A DNA stretch of 64,000 bases, from assembly GCA_964624585.1 (NCBI GenBank), contig CAZUXE010000004.1:1-64000 (forward strand), given 5' to 3'. This stretch comes from CAZUXE01 sp964624585 (GTDB lineage Bacteria > Hydrothermota > Tepidihabitantia > B3-TA06). Below the pieces are notes generated by a model. It saw only the letters and a list, made by a program, of their open reading frames with translations. It was not told the DNA's origin and searched no databases. Of this stretch, positions 24,641-35,400 are shown in pieces. Position 1 is the first letter of the stretch. Each line of letters opens with the position of its first letter. The translations under genes were made by a program, and so were the position numbers.

Positions 24641-25472
24641 GCATCAACAAGACAATTACAAAACCCCTGATGGTTTTGGGAATATCCGTGGAGACAAGCA
24701 TCTTGGGCCTGAGTTCGCCATGCCGATATATGGCTTTGAGCCTAAGCATTTTCGCGGATTGAAGCAAATGAAAAAGCTGGAAACAGCAATCCTGTTTACT
24801 TCAAACGAAACATACCCTAAAGTGCCTTACGAAACATTAATGTCTTATCTAGGTACAATTATTCCATCTAAGACTTCACTCTTCCATGTCCCTGCAAAAA
24901 CTAGTTCTGCGTCTAAAAATACTGGCATCAAAAGACTTATTACTTTAGCGTTAGATAAACCAAACTTAGCCGGTGCGTTTATTATAAACCCATCCGTTAT
25001 GCACGTAAGGAGTAGAGCAGTTTTTTATAAATTACTAGCATGGAACGTGGATGTAATGGCTGTTCCTGCATATTTACTTCTTCCGAGACAGTATAACAAT
25101 GAATCGGTAGGGCAAATGGATGCGTATAAGCGAAATTCAGAAAATGTGCTTATGCCGTTATCTGCAAGAGAGTATTTGCTTCGCCAGCATCAACGTCCGA
25201 TAGTAGTTGATGTTGCGGCTCCTAACTTTATGTGGATAAGCGGAAATGTTTTGCGCAAACTAAAGGGCTATCAAAACAAAAATCTCTTTCGGGTAACTGA
25301 TGACTGCATGGATGAAAACGTTTCATTTTGTCGAGCCATCACTGAAGAGGCAGATGCGTCTATCTTGCTTGAACCAACGTTGTTTGGTATAACACAAGCT
25401 ACGATCAACATTGGAACAGAGACGTTGAAGAGGGATTACTTTTCCGCTTTGTCACAAGGATCTGATGAATGA
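24633..25472 (+). CDS. Glycosyltransferase-like protein
   Basis: 279 residues. From residue 48 the layout (ETAILFTSNETYPKVPYETLMSYLG ... LALDKPNLAGAFIINPSVMHVRSRAVFYKLLAWNVDVMAVPAYLL ... FMWISGNVLRKLKG ... DDCMDENVSFCRAITEEAD) resembles GT-A glycosyltransferases that start with ILxATPxYxGxVPxET and end with a DE-D-SFC catalytic region, but the usual DxD is not clear. Such enzymes in phage often modify host surface or virion sugars. ATG 24633 has no ribosome binding site; an in-frame TAA lies just upstream, and the 11-codon frame overlapping it may supply ribosomes. It overlaps the next gene by 4 bases. Confidence 0.5.
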   Translation: MDKHQQDNYKTPDGFGNIRGDKHLGPEFAMPIYGFEPKHFRGLKQMKKLETAILFTSNETYPKVPYETLMSYLGTIIPSKTSLFHVPAKTSSASKNTGIKRLITLALDKPNLAGAFIINPSVMHVRSRAVFYKLLAWNVDVMAVPAYLLLPRQYNNESVGQMDAYKRNSENVLMPLSAREYLLRQHQRPIVVDVAAPNFMWISGNVLRKLKGYQNKNLFRVTDDCMDENVSFCRAITEEADASILLEPTLFGITQATINIGTETLKRDYFSALSQGSDE

Positions 25473-25903
25473 GCGCTAAAAAGGGTTTTGAACGCCATTT
25501 TGAAATTTGGCCAGTGATTGTTGGAACAGAATCTTCTCTTGAGATACCTTTGAGAGACAAAGAAGGCAACCCAGTGGCTTCCCCGTCTATTACTGATATC
25601 TATGACGAAATTGTATTAACTGCACATACTCAATCTGCTGATGCAACTAAACCATTGTTAGCTATAAAGAGATCGGAGAAGCCTGGTCAATTTGAAGTTG
25701 ATTTAACTGACACTAGCAACCCAACGCTTAGGATAACCTTGCTTCCAACCGACACGTCAGAGTTTTACACTAAAAGCTTGCCAATTATTGCTGATTTTGA
25801 GGTCCGCGCATTAAACCTCAAACCTGCGTACCAAGCAACTTATCCTGCTGTTATCGTTTTAGATACAGGGATCTTCAATTTGCAAACTGGTGTTGTGATT
25901 TAA
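25469..25903 (+). CDS. Hypothetical beta-rich protein
   Basis: 144 residues, ATG overlapping the previous stop (ATGA). The strand pattern (FEIWPVIVGTESSLEIPLRDKEGNP, SPSITDIYDEIVLTA, NPTLRITLLPTD, ADFEVRALNL) suggests a small Ig-like or BppU-like domain of the kind found in phage tip or fibre proteins. No membrane segment. Its family is not named with confidence. Confidence 0.55.
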   Translation: MSAKKGFERHFEIWPVIVGTESSLEIPLRDKEGNPVASPSITDIYDEIVLTAHTQSADATKPLLAIKRSEKPGQFEVDLTDTSNPTLRITLLPTDTSEFYTKSLPIIADFEVRALNLKPAYQATYPAVIVLDTGIFNLQTGVVI

Positions 25904-25915
25904 TTAGGAGGCGTA

Positions 25916-26698
25916 GTGTTGTTTAACCCCTTAGGTGGTTTACGGATTTTAGTTTCCTCAGAATCTGCTACGAACGATATTTATGAGCTTAATGAATACT
26001 TGAGAAAAAATTACAAAGCATTGCAATCCTTTGAAGGGATTATTATGCACCATTCAGCAACAAAAGACGCTGTACACTATCGGGACACGACAGGCATTAA
26101 AAGATTTCATACCTCTTACCGTATCAAGGGTAGGATTTTATCTAAAGCTGAAGTGGACAAGAAAATTTACGCTAAATTCAAGAAAAAACCGTCGTCTGAG
26201 ACAGAGCGTAAAAAGTTAGCTGCAAAGTGTCATATTCAAGCCCCGTGGAGAGATGTGGGTTATCAGTTCTTAATAGAGCAGGTCGATAGCATAAAGAAGG
26301 AAACATTTTGGACTTTTGACAGTAGCTGGGTGCCAAAAGTTTCTGTAGTAGAAACCCTTAAGGAAAGCACTTTCACTTTGCAAATAGGAAGACCACTAAC
26401 AGACCCCAAAACAGGCAAGGCGATGTCAGGGGCGCACACCAGAGGGTGTAATAGAACCCATATAGGCATCTGTGTCGTTGGTAATTTTGACAAGAAAGTG
26501 CCGAGCAAAGAACTGCTTAAGTTTGGGGCGAACGTTGTAAATACAATAAGAAGGTATCAACCAGGAATAACAGTAGATAAGGTTGAACCGCACCGTAAGT
26601 ACGCAAAAAAAACTTGTCCTGGAAGACTGTTTGATATGATCTTATTTAGATCTATGTTGACACCTTCAAATAAACTAAACACATGGAGGCCAGAGTGA
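25916..26698 (+). CDS. N-acetylmuramoyl-L-alanine amidase (T7 lysozyme-like endolysin)
   Basis: 260 residues from GTG 25916 (TTAGGAGG). It hydrolyses the amide bond between N-acetylmuramic acid and L-alanine of peptidoglycan. Signature residues by position: H45 (IIMHHSAT, zinc), Y116 (WRDVGYQFLI), GAHTRGCNRTHIGICVVG (173-190), H226 (EPHRKYA) and K232-T-C234 (zinc). These correspond to H17, Y46, H122, K128 and C130 of T7 lysozyme. The insert between residues 70 and 105 is longer than in T7. No signal peptide, so export would need a holin; the small membrane protein at 27148 is a candidate. The next gene overlaps by 4 bases. Confidence 0.9.
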   Translation: MLFNPLGGLRILVSSESATNDIYELNEYLRKNYKALQSFEGIIMHHSATKDAVHYRDTTGIKRFHTSYRIKGRILSKAEVDKKIYAKFKKKPSSETERKKLAAKCHIQAPWRDVGYQFLIEQVDSIKKETFWTFDSSWVPKVSVVETLKESTFTLQIGRPLTDPKTGKAMSGAHTRGCNRTHIGICVVGNFDKKVPSKELLKFGANVVNTIRRYQPGITVDKVEPHRKYAKKTCPGRLFDMILFRSMLTPSNKLNTWRPE

Positions 26699-27120
26699 GC
26701 GCAACGAGAAAACTTATATTTTTACAATGCGGAGCATTAGGGATGGTAATAGGTCAGGTAGAAGTAATAAAGGCTGATGTTGATTTCTCTGCAGCCGATT
26801 TTGCAGCAAAAATCGGAAAATATAATCAACTGAAATTATATCAGCCTATGGGCGTAGGCGTACAGATAGCTGGTAGGGTAAATCTAACTGAATCCACCAA
26901 TTTGTTTGGGCTATTCCCGGTAATGTTCAAAGATCCTTCAGACAAAGAAAGCTGTATTTTTATACCATCGAGAAGTATTACTGTCATAAGTACTGACATG
27001 CCAAACGAGATTAAGGAAGCATATCGCGCAGCAACGAACAAATTTGAGCTTTCGATTAAAGAGATTGGTAAATCACCTATTATCAGGACGGCTGCTGCGT
27101 CAAACGTTAAACTTAAATAG
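26695..27120 (+). CDS. Hypothetical protein in the lysis region
   Basis: 141 residues from GTG 26695, preceded by GGAGG (ending 5 bases upstream) and overlapping the amidase stop (GTGA). ATG 26683 would add four residues but lacks a ribosome binding site. It is a compact alpha/beta protein with no membrane segment and one pair of distant cysteines. It lies between the amidase and the holin candidate. No family recognised. Confidence 0.6.
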   Translation: MSATRKLIFLQCGALGMVIGQVEVIKADVDFSAADFAAKIGKYNQLKLYQPMGVGVQIAGRVNLTESTNLFGLFPVMFKDPSDKESCIFIPSRSITVISTDMPNEIKEAYRAATNKFELSIKEIGKSPIIRTAAASNVKLK

Positions 27121-27147
27121 TTTATTTTAGCCAAAAAGGAGGCTTAC

Positions 27148-27516
27148 ATGATACCCGAAGAGTTAGCAAACAATGGAACCTTTTTTGTTATAACAATAAC
27201 CTGGGGCATTTTAGTGTCTATTGCTGCAAAGGTAATGTTTAAGGCTAAACCTTTCCCAAAATGGTTTAAGGTTGTCGCTCCACCTTCTACAGTTTTGATA
27301 TGCATTGTTGCAGCTGCATTTATAACTGGGCAATATAAAAACTGGCATAGTTTTATGGACTGGGCTACAGGCATCCTCGGTGGGTTGTTGGCTATGCAGA
27401 CTTGGTATCTCTATTTAGACAAGCGTGTTATGCAAATTTTCCCTTGGTGGAGGAAGCTTGCTGAAGATCGACCAAAACCTAAAGAATCTAGCAAGAAGAA
27501 AAAAAATAAAAAATGA
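27148..27516 (+). CDS. Holin candidate
   Basis: 122 residues, strong ribosome binding site (AAGGAGG). Three hydrophobic segments (about 11-30, 44-62, 72-90) are followed by a highly basic C terminus (KPKESSKKKKNKK), the usual layout of class I holins. It lies 450 bp after the amidase on the same strand, supporting a role in forming holes in the inner membrane to release the amidase. The sequence shows no named holin family. Overlaps the next gene by 4 bases. Confidence 0.6.
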   Translation: MIPEELANNGTFFVITITWGILVSIAAKVMFKAKPFPKWFKVVAPPSTVLICIVAAAFITGQYKNWHSFMDWATGILGGLLAMQTWYLYLDKRVMQIFPWWRKLAEDRPKPKESSKKKKNKK

Positions 27517-27968
27517 ATTCATGGGGAAGCTTGCCATTTCGTGCAATACAGTATGTCTCTGAGCAATATAATAAGCTATATTCATTAGGGGCGTTTGATT
27601 TTACTGATACTGACAACACCTTAGAGTACCAGCTTGAAAACTTCTCTGAAATTGAGCACGTAGCTCAAGCTCAACAGTGTGTTTTGCGTGCTTACGGAGA
27701 GAATCAAAAGGTTCATCTTCTATGGGCTATCTTCCATCTTATGTACGCAACCGGTACCGCACACAGGCATTTGCCAAGTTGTTTTCATGGTGGGGCTATA
27801 ATTAGCATGTCTAAGTTAAGTGAAAATCTAATTTGCGAGGACAGTCTTGTTGTTTTCGATAAAATGATGAGCGCTGTTTTCCTTTCGCATGTCAACCCAG
27901 AAGCTGCAACTAAAGCGTTATTCTACATGCTTTGGTTTCTTCAGCTTCAATACTTGAGAGGTAAGTAA
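27513..27968 (+). CDS. Hypothetical helical protein
   Basis: 151 residues, ATG overlapping the holin candidate stop (ATGA). It is mostly helical with several aromatic and His residues, and two moderately hydrophobic stretches (LLWAIFHLMYATG, ATKALFYMLWFLQLQYL) that could be buried helices rather than membrane segments. No known family. It begins the run toward the portal gene. Confidence 0.5.
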   Translation: MNSWGSLPFRAIQYVSEQYNKLYSLGAFDFTDTDNTLEYQLENFSEIEHVAQAQQCVLRAYGENQKVHLLWAIFHLMYATGTAHRHLPSCFHGGAIISMSKLSENLICEDSLVVFDKMMSAVFLSHVNPEAATKALFYMLWFLQLQYLRGK

Positions 27969-27970
27969 TT

Positions 27971-28729
27971 ATGCCAAATGAAACTTTTAGAGATATGGAA
28001 AAACGAGCCGCCCTTGAGGCGATTGATTCGTTTTTAGATACAGGCTTTGAGATACCTAATCATTTAGATGAAATTCTAATTAAAGAAGCTGGGGCCACGA
28101 TTGTTTCTTTACCAGTAGGAACTAGGCAGGAGATAGAACAGTCGATAGAAACGTTTCAAGGCATCAGAGATAGCCTTAGCCCAGTCGTTCGAGCGCAGAT
28201 TGGCATCAAACTAGCATCTGTTGCAAAAACAAATCACGCACTCATGGCTCCCGCCTTTGCAAAGTATGCGAATACAAAATTCTCTCCTTTTGCAGAATTA
28301 GAGTTAGAAAAACGAGCAGAGCTTGCGGTTAATTTATCTCCTGAAGCCATGTTCGCTTACCAGCGACTTCAAGAGCTGCTGCCTCGGACTAATCCAGTCA
28401 AACTTGCGATGGCAACTACCTTATATGATGACGCTTTTGGGTTAACCGAATACTATGGTTCAAAATTAAACGAACCTGTGCCATATATGCTCTCAAAAGT
28501 TGGTGAAGAATACCCTGATGCTGAAGCGTTTATGGCTGCATCTTGGAATGTAGGTGACGATGTATTGACTAGTAATGAATTAAGGGATGCCTTGTTAACT
28601 AAAGAAGCGACCTTCCGCGAATATTTTGCTGATTCAATTACAGATCAGTTGCAGGAAAACCCAGAAGCTGTTTTTGATGCTATGCCCGATGGGTTCAAGT
28701 CAGTTGTTTTGAGGATTGTCAAGTCATGA
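27971..28729 (+). CDS. Hypothetical helical protein upstream of portal
   Basis: 252 residues, mostly helical, with the motif-like stretches EKRAA, IKLASVAK and EKRAELA (K-x-A pattern). Short gap (2 bases) after the previous gene, and its stop overlaps the next start. Probably a head or neck-related virion protein by position. No known family. Confidence 0.55.
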   Translation: MPNETFRDMEKRAALEAIDSFLDTGFEIPNHLDEILIKEAGATIVSLPVGTRQEIEQSIETFQGIRDSLSPVVRAQIGIKLASVAKTNHALMAPAFAKYANTKFSPFAELELEKRAELAVNLSPEAMFAYQRLQELLPRTNPVKLAMATTLYDDAFGLTEYYGSKLNEPVPYMLSKVGEEYPDAEAFMAASWNVGDDVLTSNELRDALLTKEATFREYFADSITDQLQENPEAVFDAMPDGFKSVVLRIVKS

Positions 28730-29955
28730 GCGATACTGAGAATAAGATTATCAAAAACATCAGTGGTGTTAACGCTAGGATTAGAAAAGTGTCCAAAGAT
28801 AAGAGGACATCTGCTGACGAGTTTTTTAATTCCGTTAAGGGAAAGTCTGGTGATTTTGGTAATATTCCTCCTGGAAAAACTAAAGCTGCCGTTCCTAAAA
28901 AACCTCCCAAAAAACGCAATGCCCCACCTAAGACTGAACCTGCCATTCCCGAAAATGAGAAGTCTGAAACTGGCATTCAGAAAAATGCGACTCAAGAAAC
29001 AGCATTCCCCGCAGGCTTGAACATTATGGATATCCCTAAAGCCCCGCCGGTCAATCCAGATGATGCTGAATTGAAAGATCCTCCAGCAAAAGATACGGTG
29101 ACATCTGACTACGCGCTTGGCACAATAGCTGACATCTACTCATCTTCAGCTCCTGTGTTTATTGGGCCTTTGTGCAATTATCTTCTTGCGGCTATAGAAG
29201 AGGAAAATTGGGTTGAGCTTTGGCACCCCCAGGATTCCGCTTTGCAAATTCTAGGCGTCAACCCAATACAGGCGACAACAGAGCAAGTTATTGAAAAAGT
29301 AAGGGAATTAATTGCTCCATTCGGAAAACCAGAGGGGTACTGGCAAGTCAAAGACCCGATATTGTTCCTTAACAGACTTTCCTTGGCGCACGTCATGCTG
29401 GGGCTAAAGGAAGGAACAGACATTCCATTTTTTAGAGATGTTACGGCATTTAGCATGACTGCAGCTACGTTAAATGGTAGACAATCGCTCATCACCGGAC
29501 AAGTACAGGCATCGTCCCCAGAGCAATTGTTCTTCATGTTCGATCAGCTTAGGCCATCTGGTTTTGAAGCTGGTGCATGGGATTGGACAAATGTACTGTC
29601 AGATGCAGCGATCCACTACGTGGCTAAAACCTTTACTTTTCATGAAAACTTGGTTCTACCAAAGGAGCTTGCGTCGATAAACGATGTAATGGATTCATTT
29701 TTATCTCCTGACGCTAAGGCTATTAAGCAAAAAACACTTAATGCTTTCTTGAAGTATTATAATGGAGAGCCGAATCCTAGTGAAGCTGAAGATCCTGCAG
29801 TCGCTCGCCAAATCGAAAAGGTAAACACATTAGCCGAATATGCTCAGGTTGCACGAGCTAATTTCTTTGAGCAGCAGTGGCCTCGCATAGTGGATGTGTT
29901 TCAACGATTGGGCTGTGACGTTGCTGACATCGATAAATTAGCTGAAATCCCTTGA
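28726..29955 (+). CDS. Hypothetical protein upstream of portal
   Basis: 409 residues, ATG overlapping the previous stop (ATGA). Residues 45-105 are Pro/Lys/Ala-rich and disordered (PPGKTKAAVPKKPPKKRNAPP). The C-terminal 280 residues form a helical domain ending DKLAEIP. It resembles accessory head proteins that precede a portal in large phages, but no specific family was recognised. Confidence 0.55.
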   Translation: MSDTENKIIKNISGVNARIRKVSKDKRTSADEFFNSVKGKSGDFGNIPPGKTKAAVPKKPPKKRNAPPKTEPAIPENEKSETGIQKNATQETAFPAGLNIMDIPKAPPVNPDDAELKDPPAKDTVTSDYALGTIADIYSSSAPVFIGPLCNYLLAAIEEENWVELWHPQDSALQILGVNPIQATTEQVIEKVRELIAPFGKPEGYWQVKDPILFLNRLSLAHVMLGLKEGTDIPFFRDVTAFSMTAATLNGRQSLITGQVQASSPEQLFFMFDQLRPSGFEAGAWDWTNVLSDAAIHYVAKTFTFHENLVLPKELASINDVMDSFLSPDAKAIKQKTLNAFLKYYNGEPNPSEAEDPAVARQIEKVNTLAEYAQVARANFFEQQWPRIVDVFQRLGCDVADIDKLAEIP

Positions 29956-29974
29956 TGGGATACCAGGAGGAAAA

Positions 29975-31921
29975 ATGTCAGGTAGCTACTTAACCCAACG
30001 AGAGAATATAGGTCCTACGGAGAATGCCCCGCACGTACAGATCTTAAAAAGACTAATAGATGAACCGGGCCCTCAAAATTTCAGAAAACTGATGAAGACT
30101 TGCCGTGAACTGATAGTAAGTAATGACATTATAGGCCCATCGATTTATAAAATTGCCCAATATGGGGCTACAGATATCATAATTGTTGGGGAAAATGATA
30201 TTGATGATCTTTTAGACAATTACTCTGATAAAGAGTCGGAAGAGTCTGCGGAGCAAAAACAAAAACTTAAGAAGAAGAAAAAGATCATTGAAAGATTCAA
30301 GAAAGTTCTCAAAGAACTTAACCCGCGTAGAATGTTGTTGGAATTAGGGATTGATTTTACTGGGAGTGGAAACGCGATACTTACTCCTGCGCAAAGATTT
30401 ACGCGACACCTTATATGCAAGAAAACAGGTTATGTTGCTCCAATTCAGAATTTCAAAGAATACAAATGGGATATGAACAAACAGTCCTTTGAGGCTAAGT
30501 GTCCTCAGTGCAAATCATGGCATCGATTTGAAGTACTAGATTCTGTGGAAAAGGATAAGTTTTATTTGGTTCGGTGGGATTTGACAAAAATCGACATGGA
30601 AACCAACCCTATTACCCAGAATATAGTATACTACTACAATCCCCCTAGTACATTCAGAAAGATCTTAGAGGAAGGCAAGCCACACAAATTTCTCGAAGAG
30701 ACTCCACTTGAAATACTTGAAACTGCTAGTAAGAATAAAAAGTTTATACTAAAAGATGCAGCTCACTTAAAACGGGCTGCACCAAACGGCTTTCCAGGGT
30801 TTGGCGTCCCAGTTATTCTCCCCGCTATTCGCTTATTAGCCTTCCGAGAGCTCTTATTTAAGGAGCAGGAAGCGATTGCGCTCGACTACATATTGCCTTT
30901 ACGTGTTTTATTCCCAACGGTAGCCGAAGGGGCTGTTGGAGACGTTACGAGCAATACGGACCTTAGACTTTGGAGGCAAATGGTAGAGAAGGGGGTTTCT
31001 CAGTGGCGGAAAGACCCTCTGTACATTTTATTCCTCCCGTTTCCTATAGGACAAGAACAGTTTGGTGGAAACGGTAACAATATGTTCGTAACGCCTGTAT
31101 TGGAATTTGTAACCAGACAGGTTATCGCAGCAATTGGGATGCCGCAGGATTTCCACTATGGAAGAGGAACCTTCTCTGGAACTTTAGTAAATATGCGACT
31201 CTTTGAAAATTTCGGCGCCAATTTCAACAATGAAGTTGAGCGATTCCTGAATGACACTCTTGTCCCAAAGCTTTTGAGATTAATGGGCGTTAACGATCCT
31301 GACGTTGAAATAACTTTGAAAATCAAACAACCTAAGACAGCTGACGATTTACAGAAAAAAACTATGCTAGCCAACCTCGCTGCGGCGAACAAGCTTTCTA
31401 ATACGACACTTTTCAAAGAACTTGGGTTAAATTTCAAAGATGAGCAGGCGAATATTCTAAGAGAGCTGAAAGTTGGAGAGAAGATTGCTTTAGAACAAGC
31501 GAAAGCAGCTGGAAAACAACAAGCAGCAAGTGAAAGCGGGTACAAAGAGGAACAGGTTGGAGAATTAACGGAACAGATGCAAGCCTTTCCAGTGGCATTG
31601 ATGTTAGCAAAGTACACTCAGCAGCTATTGGAGATGAATCGAGAAGAAGCTACTCAACAGCTTAAAGCAATAAAGGAATACGCACCTCAACTTGCGGATA
31701 CTCTTGAAAACCTATGGGGTATTGCTACCGATTCCCAGATGGGCGAACTTTTAATGAAAGCAAGGACTACTCAAGAGTTCACTCAGCTAGTGACCCAAAT
31801 GAGTGGAGGTGTACCTGGTACCCAGATAGGTGCACCGCAGGCAACACCACCTAGCCAAGGGGTAAACACAAACCCTTTACCTAATCAGAGGCCTCCAAGA
31901 ACGCCAAATTCAACAATATAG
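29975..31921 (+). CDS. Portal protein
   Basis: 648 residues, GGAGG ribosome binding site. Portal features: helical N terminus, beta wing with an inserted cysteine pair (CKKTGYV ... CPQCKSW), then the long stem/clip and crown region containing LLFKEQEAIALDYILPLRVLFP, AAIGMPQDFHYGRGTFSGTLVNMRLFENF and VERFLNDTLVPKLL. These resemble portal proteins of myoviruses. The C terminus is Gln/Pro-rich. A portal forms the dodecameric ring at the DNA-packaging vertex that terminase docks on. It precedes two small genes and the RNA polymerase, so the polymerase lies inside a virion gene run. Confidence 0.75.
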   Translation: MSGSYLTQRENIGPTENAPHVQILKRLIDEPGPQNFRKLMKTCRELIVSNDIIGPSIYKIAQYGATDIIIVGENDIDDLLDNYSDKESEESAEQKQKLKKKKKIIERFKKVLKELNPRRMLLELGIDFTGSGNAILTPAQRFTRHLICKKTGYVAPIQNFKEYKWDMNKQSFEAKCPQCKSWHRFEVLDSVEKDKFYLVRWDLTKIDMETNPITQNIVYYYNPPSTFRKILEEGKPHKFLEETPLEILETASKNKKFILKDAAHLKRAAPNGFPGFGVPVILPAIRLLAFRELLFKEQEAIALDYILPLRVLFPTVAEGAVGDVTSNTDLRLWRQMVEKGVSQWRKDPLYILFLPFPIGQEQFGGNGNNMFVTPVLEFVTRQVIAAIGMPQDFHYGRGTFSGTLVNMRLFENFGANFNNEVERFLNDTLVPKLLRLMGVNDPDVEITLKIKQPKTADDLQKKTMLANLAAANKLSNTTLFKELGLNFKDEQANILRELKVGEKIALEQAKAAGKQQAASESGYKEEQVGELTEQMQAFPVALMLAKYTQQLLEMNREEATQQLKAIKEYAPQLADTLENLWGIATDSQMGELLMKARTTQEFTQLVTQMSGGVPGTQIGAPQATPPSQGVNTNPLPNQRPPRTPNSTI

Positions 31922-31933
31922 GAGGAAGAAGAG

Positions 31934-32413
31934 TTGGCTGATAAAACAAAAGACAACAATGGAAATTTTGCGGGATCTCCTTTAGTTGAGGATGATTTCA
32001 AGCGCTTTCAAGACGTTTCTAGTCAAAACAAAAAACTTAGAAGCGTATTAAACAAGCATGATGGGCCTTCTGTCTCTAGGGTTGTGCCTGCTGGCAGCCC
32101 TGCAGGCATTACAGATATACCTGACAGGTTGAGATACCGCACAATTTCTTGGAAGATACGTAACAAGAGAGATGCCCGCAGGTTTGATAAAGAGCTTGCT
32201 GAGGTGATTAATTCTTCTAGGCATATTGGAGAAAGTTGGAGACAGTGGCTTTTTGAAAAGGAGATTGTCAAAACGCTTTTTGGTTCATATTTGCATATTG
32301 TGATTTCTTTTTCTCAACCTGACGAGGAAAGATTGAATCAAGACTTATGGAGAGCCAAGTTGGCACGCGATATTACTGCTGATGAAGAGCGGAAAGAGGC
32401 TACTGATGGCTAA
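31934..32413 (+). CDS. Hypothetical protein between portal and RNA polymerase
   Basis: 159 residues from TTG 31934 (AGGAGGAAGAAGAG upstream). N-terminal third is disordered; the rest is helical and basic (RYRTISWKIRNKRDARRFDKEL ... WLFEKEIVKTLFG). It overlaps the polymerase start by 8 bases, so the two are translationally coupled. No family recognised; a polymerase-associated or virion role is possible. Confidence 0.55.
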   Translation: MADKTKDNNGNFAGSPLVEDDFKRFQDVSSQNKKLRSVLNKHDGPSVSRVVPAGSPAGITDIPDRLRYRTISWKIRNKRDARRFDKELAEVINSSRHIGESWRQWLFEKEIVKTLFGSYLHIVISFSQPDEERLNQDLWRAKLARDITADEERKEATDG

Positions 32414-35400
32414 GCCGTGGGAAGATGATATCTTTGGCTTCAATGACGGCTTAGTTAATAATCCAGAGTATCTTAATCATGTAACTCAGCAGATCAGTCA
32501 GGTATTTCCGGTGCAAGTAGGAGAAAGAGAACTTGTTCTTGAAAATATCGAAGTTCAATCTCCTGAAGCAGCTGAGGACAACATAGATAAGCAGAAAAAA
32601 GCTAAATTAAACGGCCAAACGTATTCCCATAGAGTAGTGGGAACCCTTGCGTTAAAGGAGAACGGTAAGACAATCGAACGCAAGCGAACAAAATTAGTGG
32701 ATGTCCCTGTGGTTACCCGCAGGGGCACAGTTCTAGTCGACGGTTCCGAATACTCTGTCCCATATCTACAGCGAACAAAGCCTGGGGTTTACACTTTGCA
32801 AAAAGATGATGGGTCTGTGGCAACCAGGTTTAATTTAGGATGGGGAAAGAACTTTTGGATATCTACAGGCGAAAATAATATCGTCCAGTTTAACGTTGGA
32901 GCTCGCAAGATACCAGCTATGCCGGTGTTAAAAAGGCTTGGTGTTTCAGAAGGACAACTCAAAACAGTGTTCGGGAAAGCGTTGTATGATATTAACTCTC
33001 GCAAGACTGCTGGCCGTAACGGAAACTTGGCTTTTTTGCGATTTCATGACTCGTTAATAACTGATTCTCGAAAAAACGGTGAAGTTGACCCAAGGAAAGC
33101 GTATGACAACCTGATGGAGTATTTTGCTAAAACAAAAGTGGACCCAGAAGTAACAAAAAGAACTTTAGGAGCCAAATTCAGCTCACTTTCTCCTAAAGCC
33201 TTGTTGTTAGCTATGCAAAAATTTGTCAATGTCACCAAGGGCGCAGATAAACCTGACGGCGACACTGATCTGTCGTTTAAGTCAATACATAGCCCCGCTG
33301 AGATGCTTGGAGAGCGGCTTGGCCTGGCTTCTAAGCAAATTAAGCGCAAGTTTGCTTTTAGGTTAAAAACAAAACCTACCATTAACGAAATATTTGATAG
33401 AAAGCAATTGCAAAAGCCAATTCGCTCTTTCTTTACTCAAACTAGAATTTCAGGTCTTTCTGAAGATGTCAATCCAATTGGTTTACTGTCTTCTATGGAA
33501 CGATTAACCTCATTTGGAGAGGGCGGCATTACAGATATTGACCAGATTCCGATGAGGATGAGATTGCTCGAAAAAAGCCAGTTTGGCTATGTTGACCCAC
33601 TGTATACTACTGAAGGAGCTAAAAAGGTTGGAATTAATCTTCATGTTGCTCCAATTAATTTGGGCGTGAATAACGGTTCTCTGCAACTGTTGACTAGAGA
33701 TAGAAAAACAGGACGAAGGACAGTATTGTCTCCGGCGGAAGCTCAGCGAGCCATCATCGCTACTAGAGAGCAGCTACGAAACGTCCCTGCTGACGGTAAA
33801 GTTTTAGCGATGATTGGCGGCAATGTTCCAAAAAAAGTCTCAGTGAATAAGGTTACGCACACTATTCCTGCAGCTTCACTATATAACCATACTACATTAT
33901 TGATTCCATTCCTGTCGCACAACGCAGGGCAAAGGGCTATGATGGGCGACAAAATGTTAACCCAAGCAGTTCCATTAAAACACCGAGAAAAACCTTTAGT
34001 CGCCAGCGCTGCTAGTAAGGATGTCTCTTGGGATGAAATAGTTGGGAAAAGATTTACTACGCTGAGTGGTAGATTGCCAAAAGGGGAGAAGTCCACGAAA
34101 TTTAAGGTGGTTAATGTTGGAAAAAAATTAATTCAATTACAGTCAGTATCTGGAGACAAAAAGATTTTCTCTTTTCCAATCCACCGTAATTATCCGTTAG
34201 CGGAGGGTTCATTTATTGACGCAAAGCCAACTGTCTCCCCTGGAGATGTTGTAACAAAAGATGATCCGTTGATTGAGCTTAACTTTACTAAAGACGGAGG
34301 TTTGGCGCTAGGCACAAATCTGCGTACAGCGTATCTGCCTCACAAGGGCTACACTTTTAAGGATGGCGTAGTTATCTCTCAAAGTGCAGCAAAGAAGCTT
34401 ACTTCAATGCATCTGCATAAAGTGAGTTTACCCCTCTCTCCGACCACTGAAATTTCTAAAAGTAAAGCTCGAGCCCTATTCCCGACCCACGCTCAGGAAT
34501 TTAACGCAGAACACTTAGATGACAATGGCGTGGTTAAGCCTGGTAGCACAATAACCCCAGGATCAATTTTAGTTGCTGCCGTTAGCCAAGGTGTACCAAC
34601 CACAGAAGATATTCTTTTAGGCAACTTGAGCCATAAATTAAAGAACCCGCACAAGAACAGTACGTTGTTTTGGGACGAGGAAGTGCCTGGGAAGGTTGTT
34701 GACTTAGTAAAGAGGAAGGATAGTCTTGATATTTATATTCGGACAGAGGAGCCCGCTCAAGTTGGAGACAAGCTTTGTGTAGTAGGGGATACCTGTGTGT
34801 TAACTCCTGGTGGTTGGATTCCTATTGCTGAACTATCAACTGTCGATTCTGTAGCTATTTTAGACAAAACTCGCACAAAGGTAATATTTGAATATCCACA
34901 AAAGCGGCACAAGTATTTTAAGCCGACGATCGAAGAAGAAAGCTGGGTGCTTGACGGCGTGTATGTAAACCAGGAGTTTTCCGACAAGCATAGGATTTTT
35001 GCTGCAATAGACAAGGACGCTACTGAAATTGATTTCGATTTACACATGATAAGCAAAGAAGACAACCCTGGCAAACTGTGGAATACAGTTTATCTTGGCG
35101 CTCTTGACTGGCCAGCCTTGCTTCAGCCGTCCGAGTTAGACAAAGATCGGCATAGATATGCCCCTAAGAGCAAATTAGAGTTTTCAGTTTTTTGGAAACT
35201 GGCACTTCTTGTTGCTATGGATGGAGAAAGACGGGAAGATGTTCTTATTATTAAGAAGAGGCCAGAACATACCCCATGTCTCGAGAAGGGAACCACTGAC
35301 TTGCTAGAAAAAGCTTTCGGAAACGACTTTACGAATCATGACGACGGCTTTTACATCGACGTTAAACACCCTTGCATGACAGATATATTAAAGCACTGCG

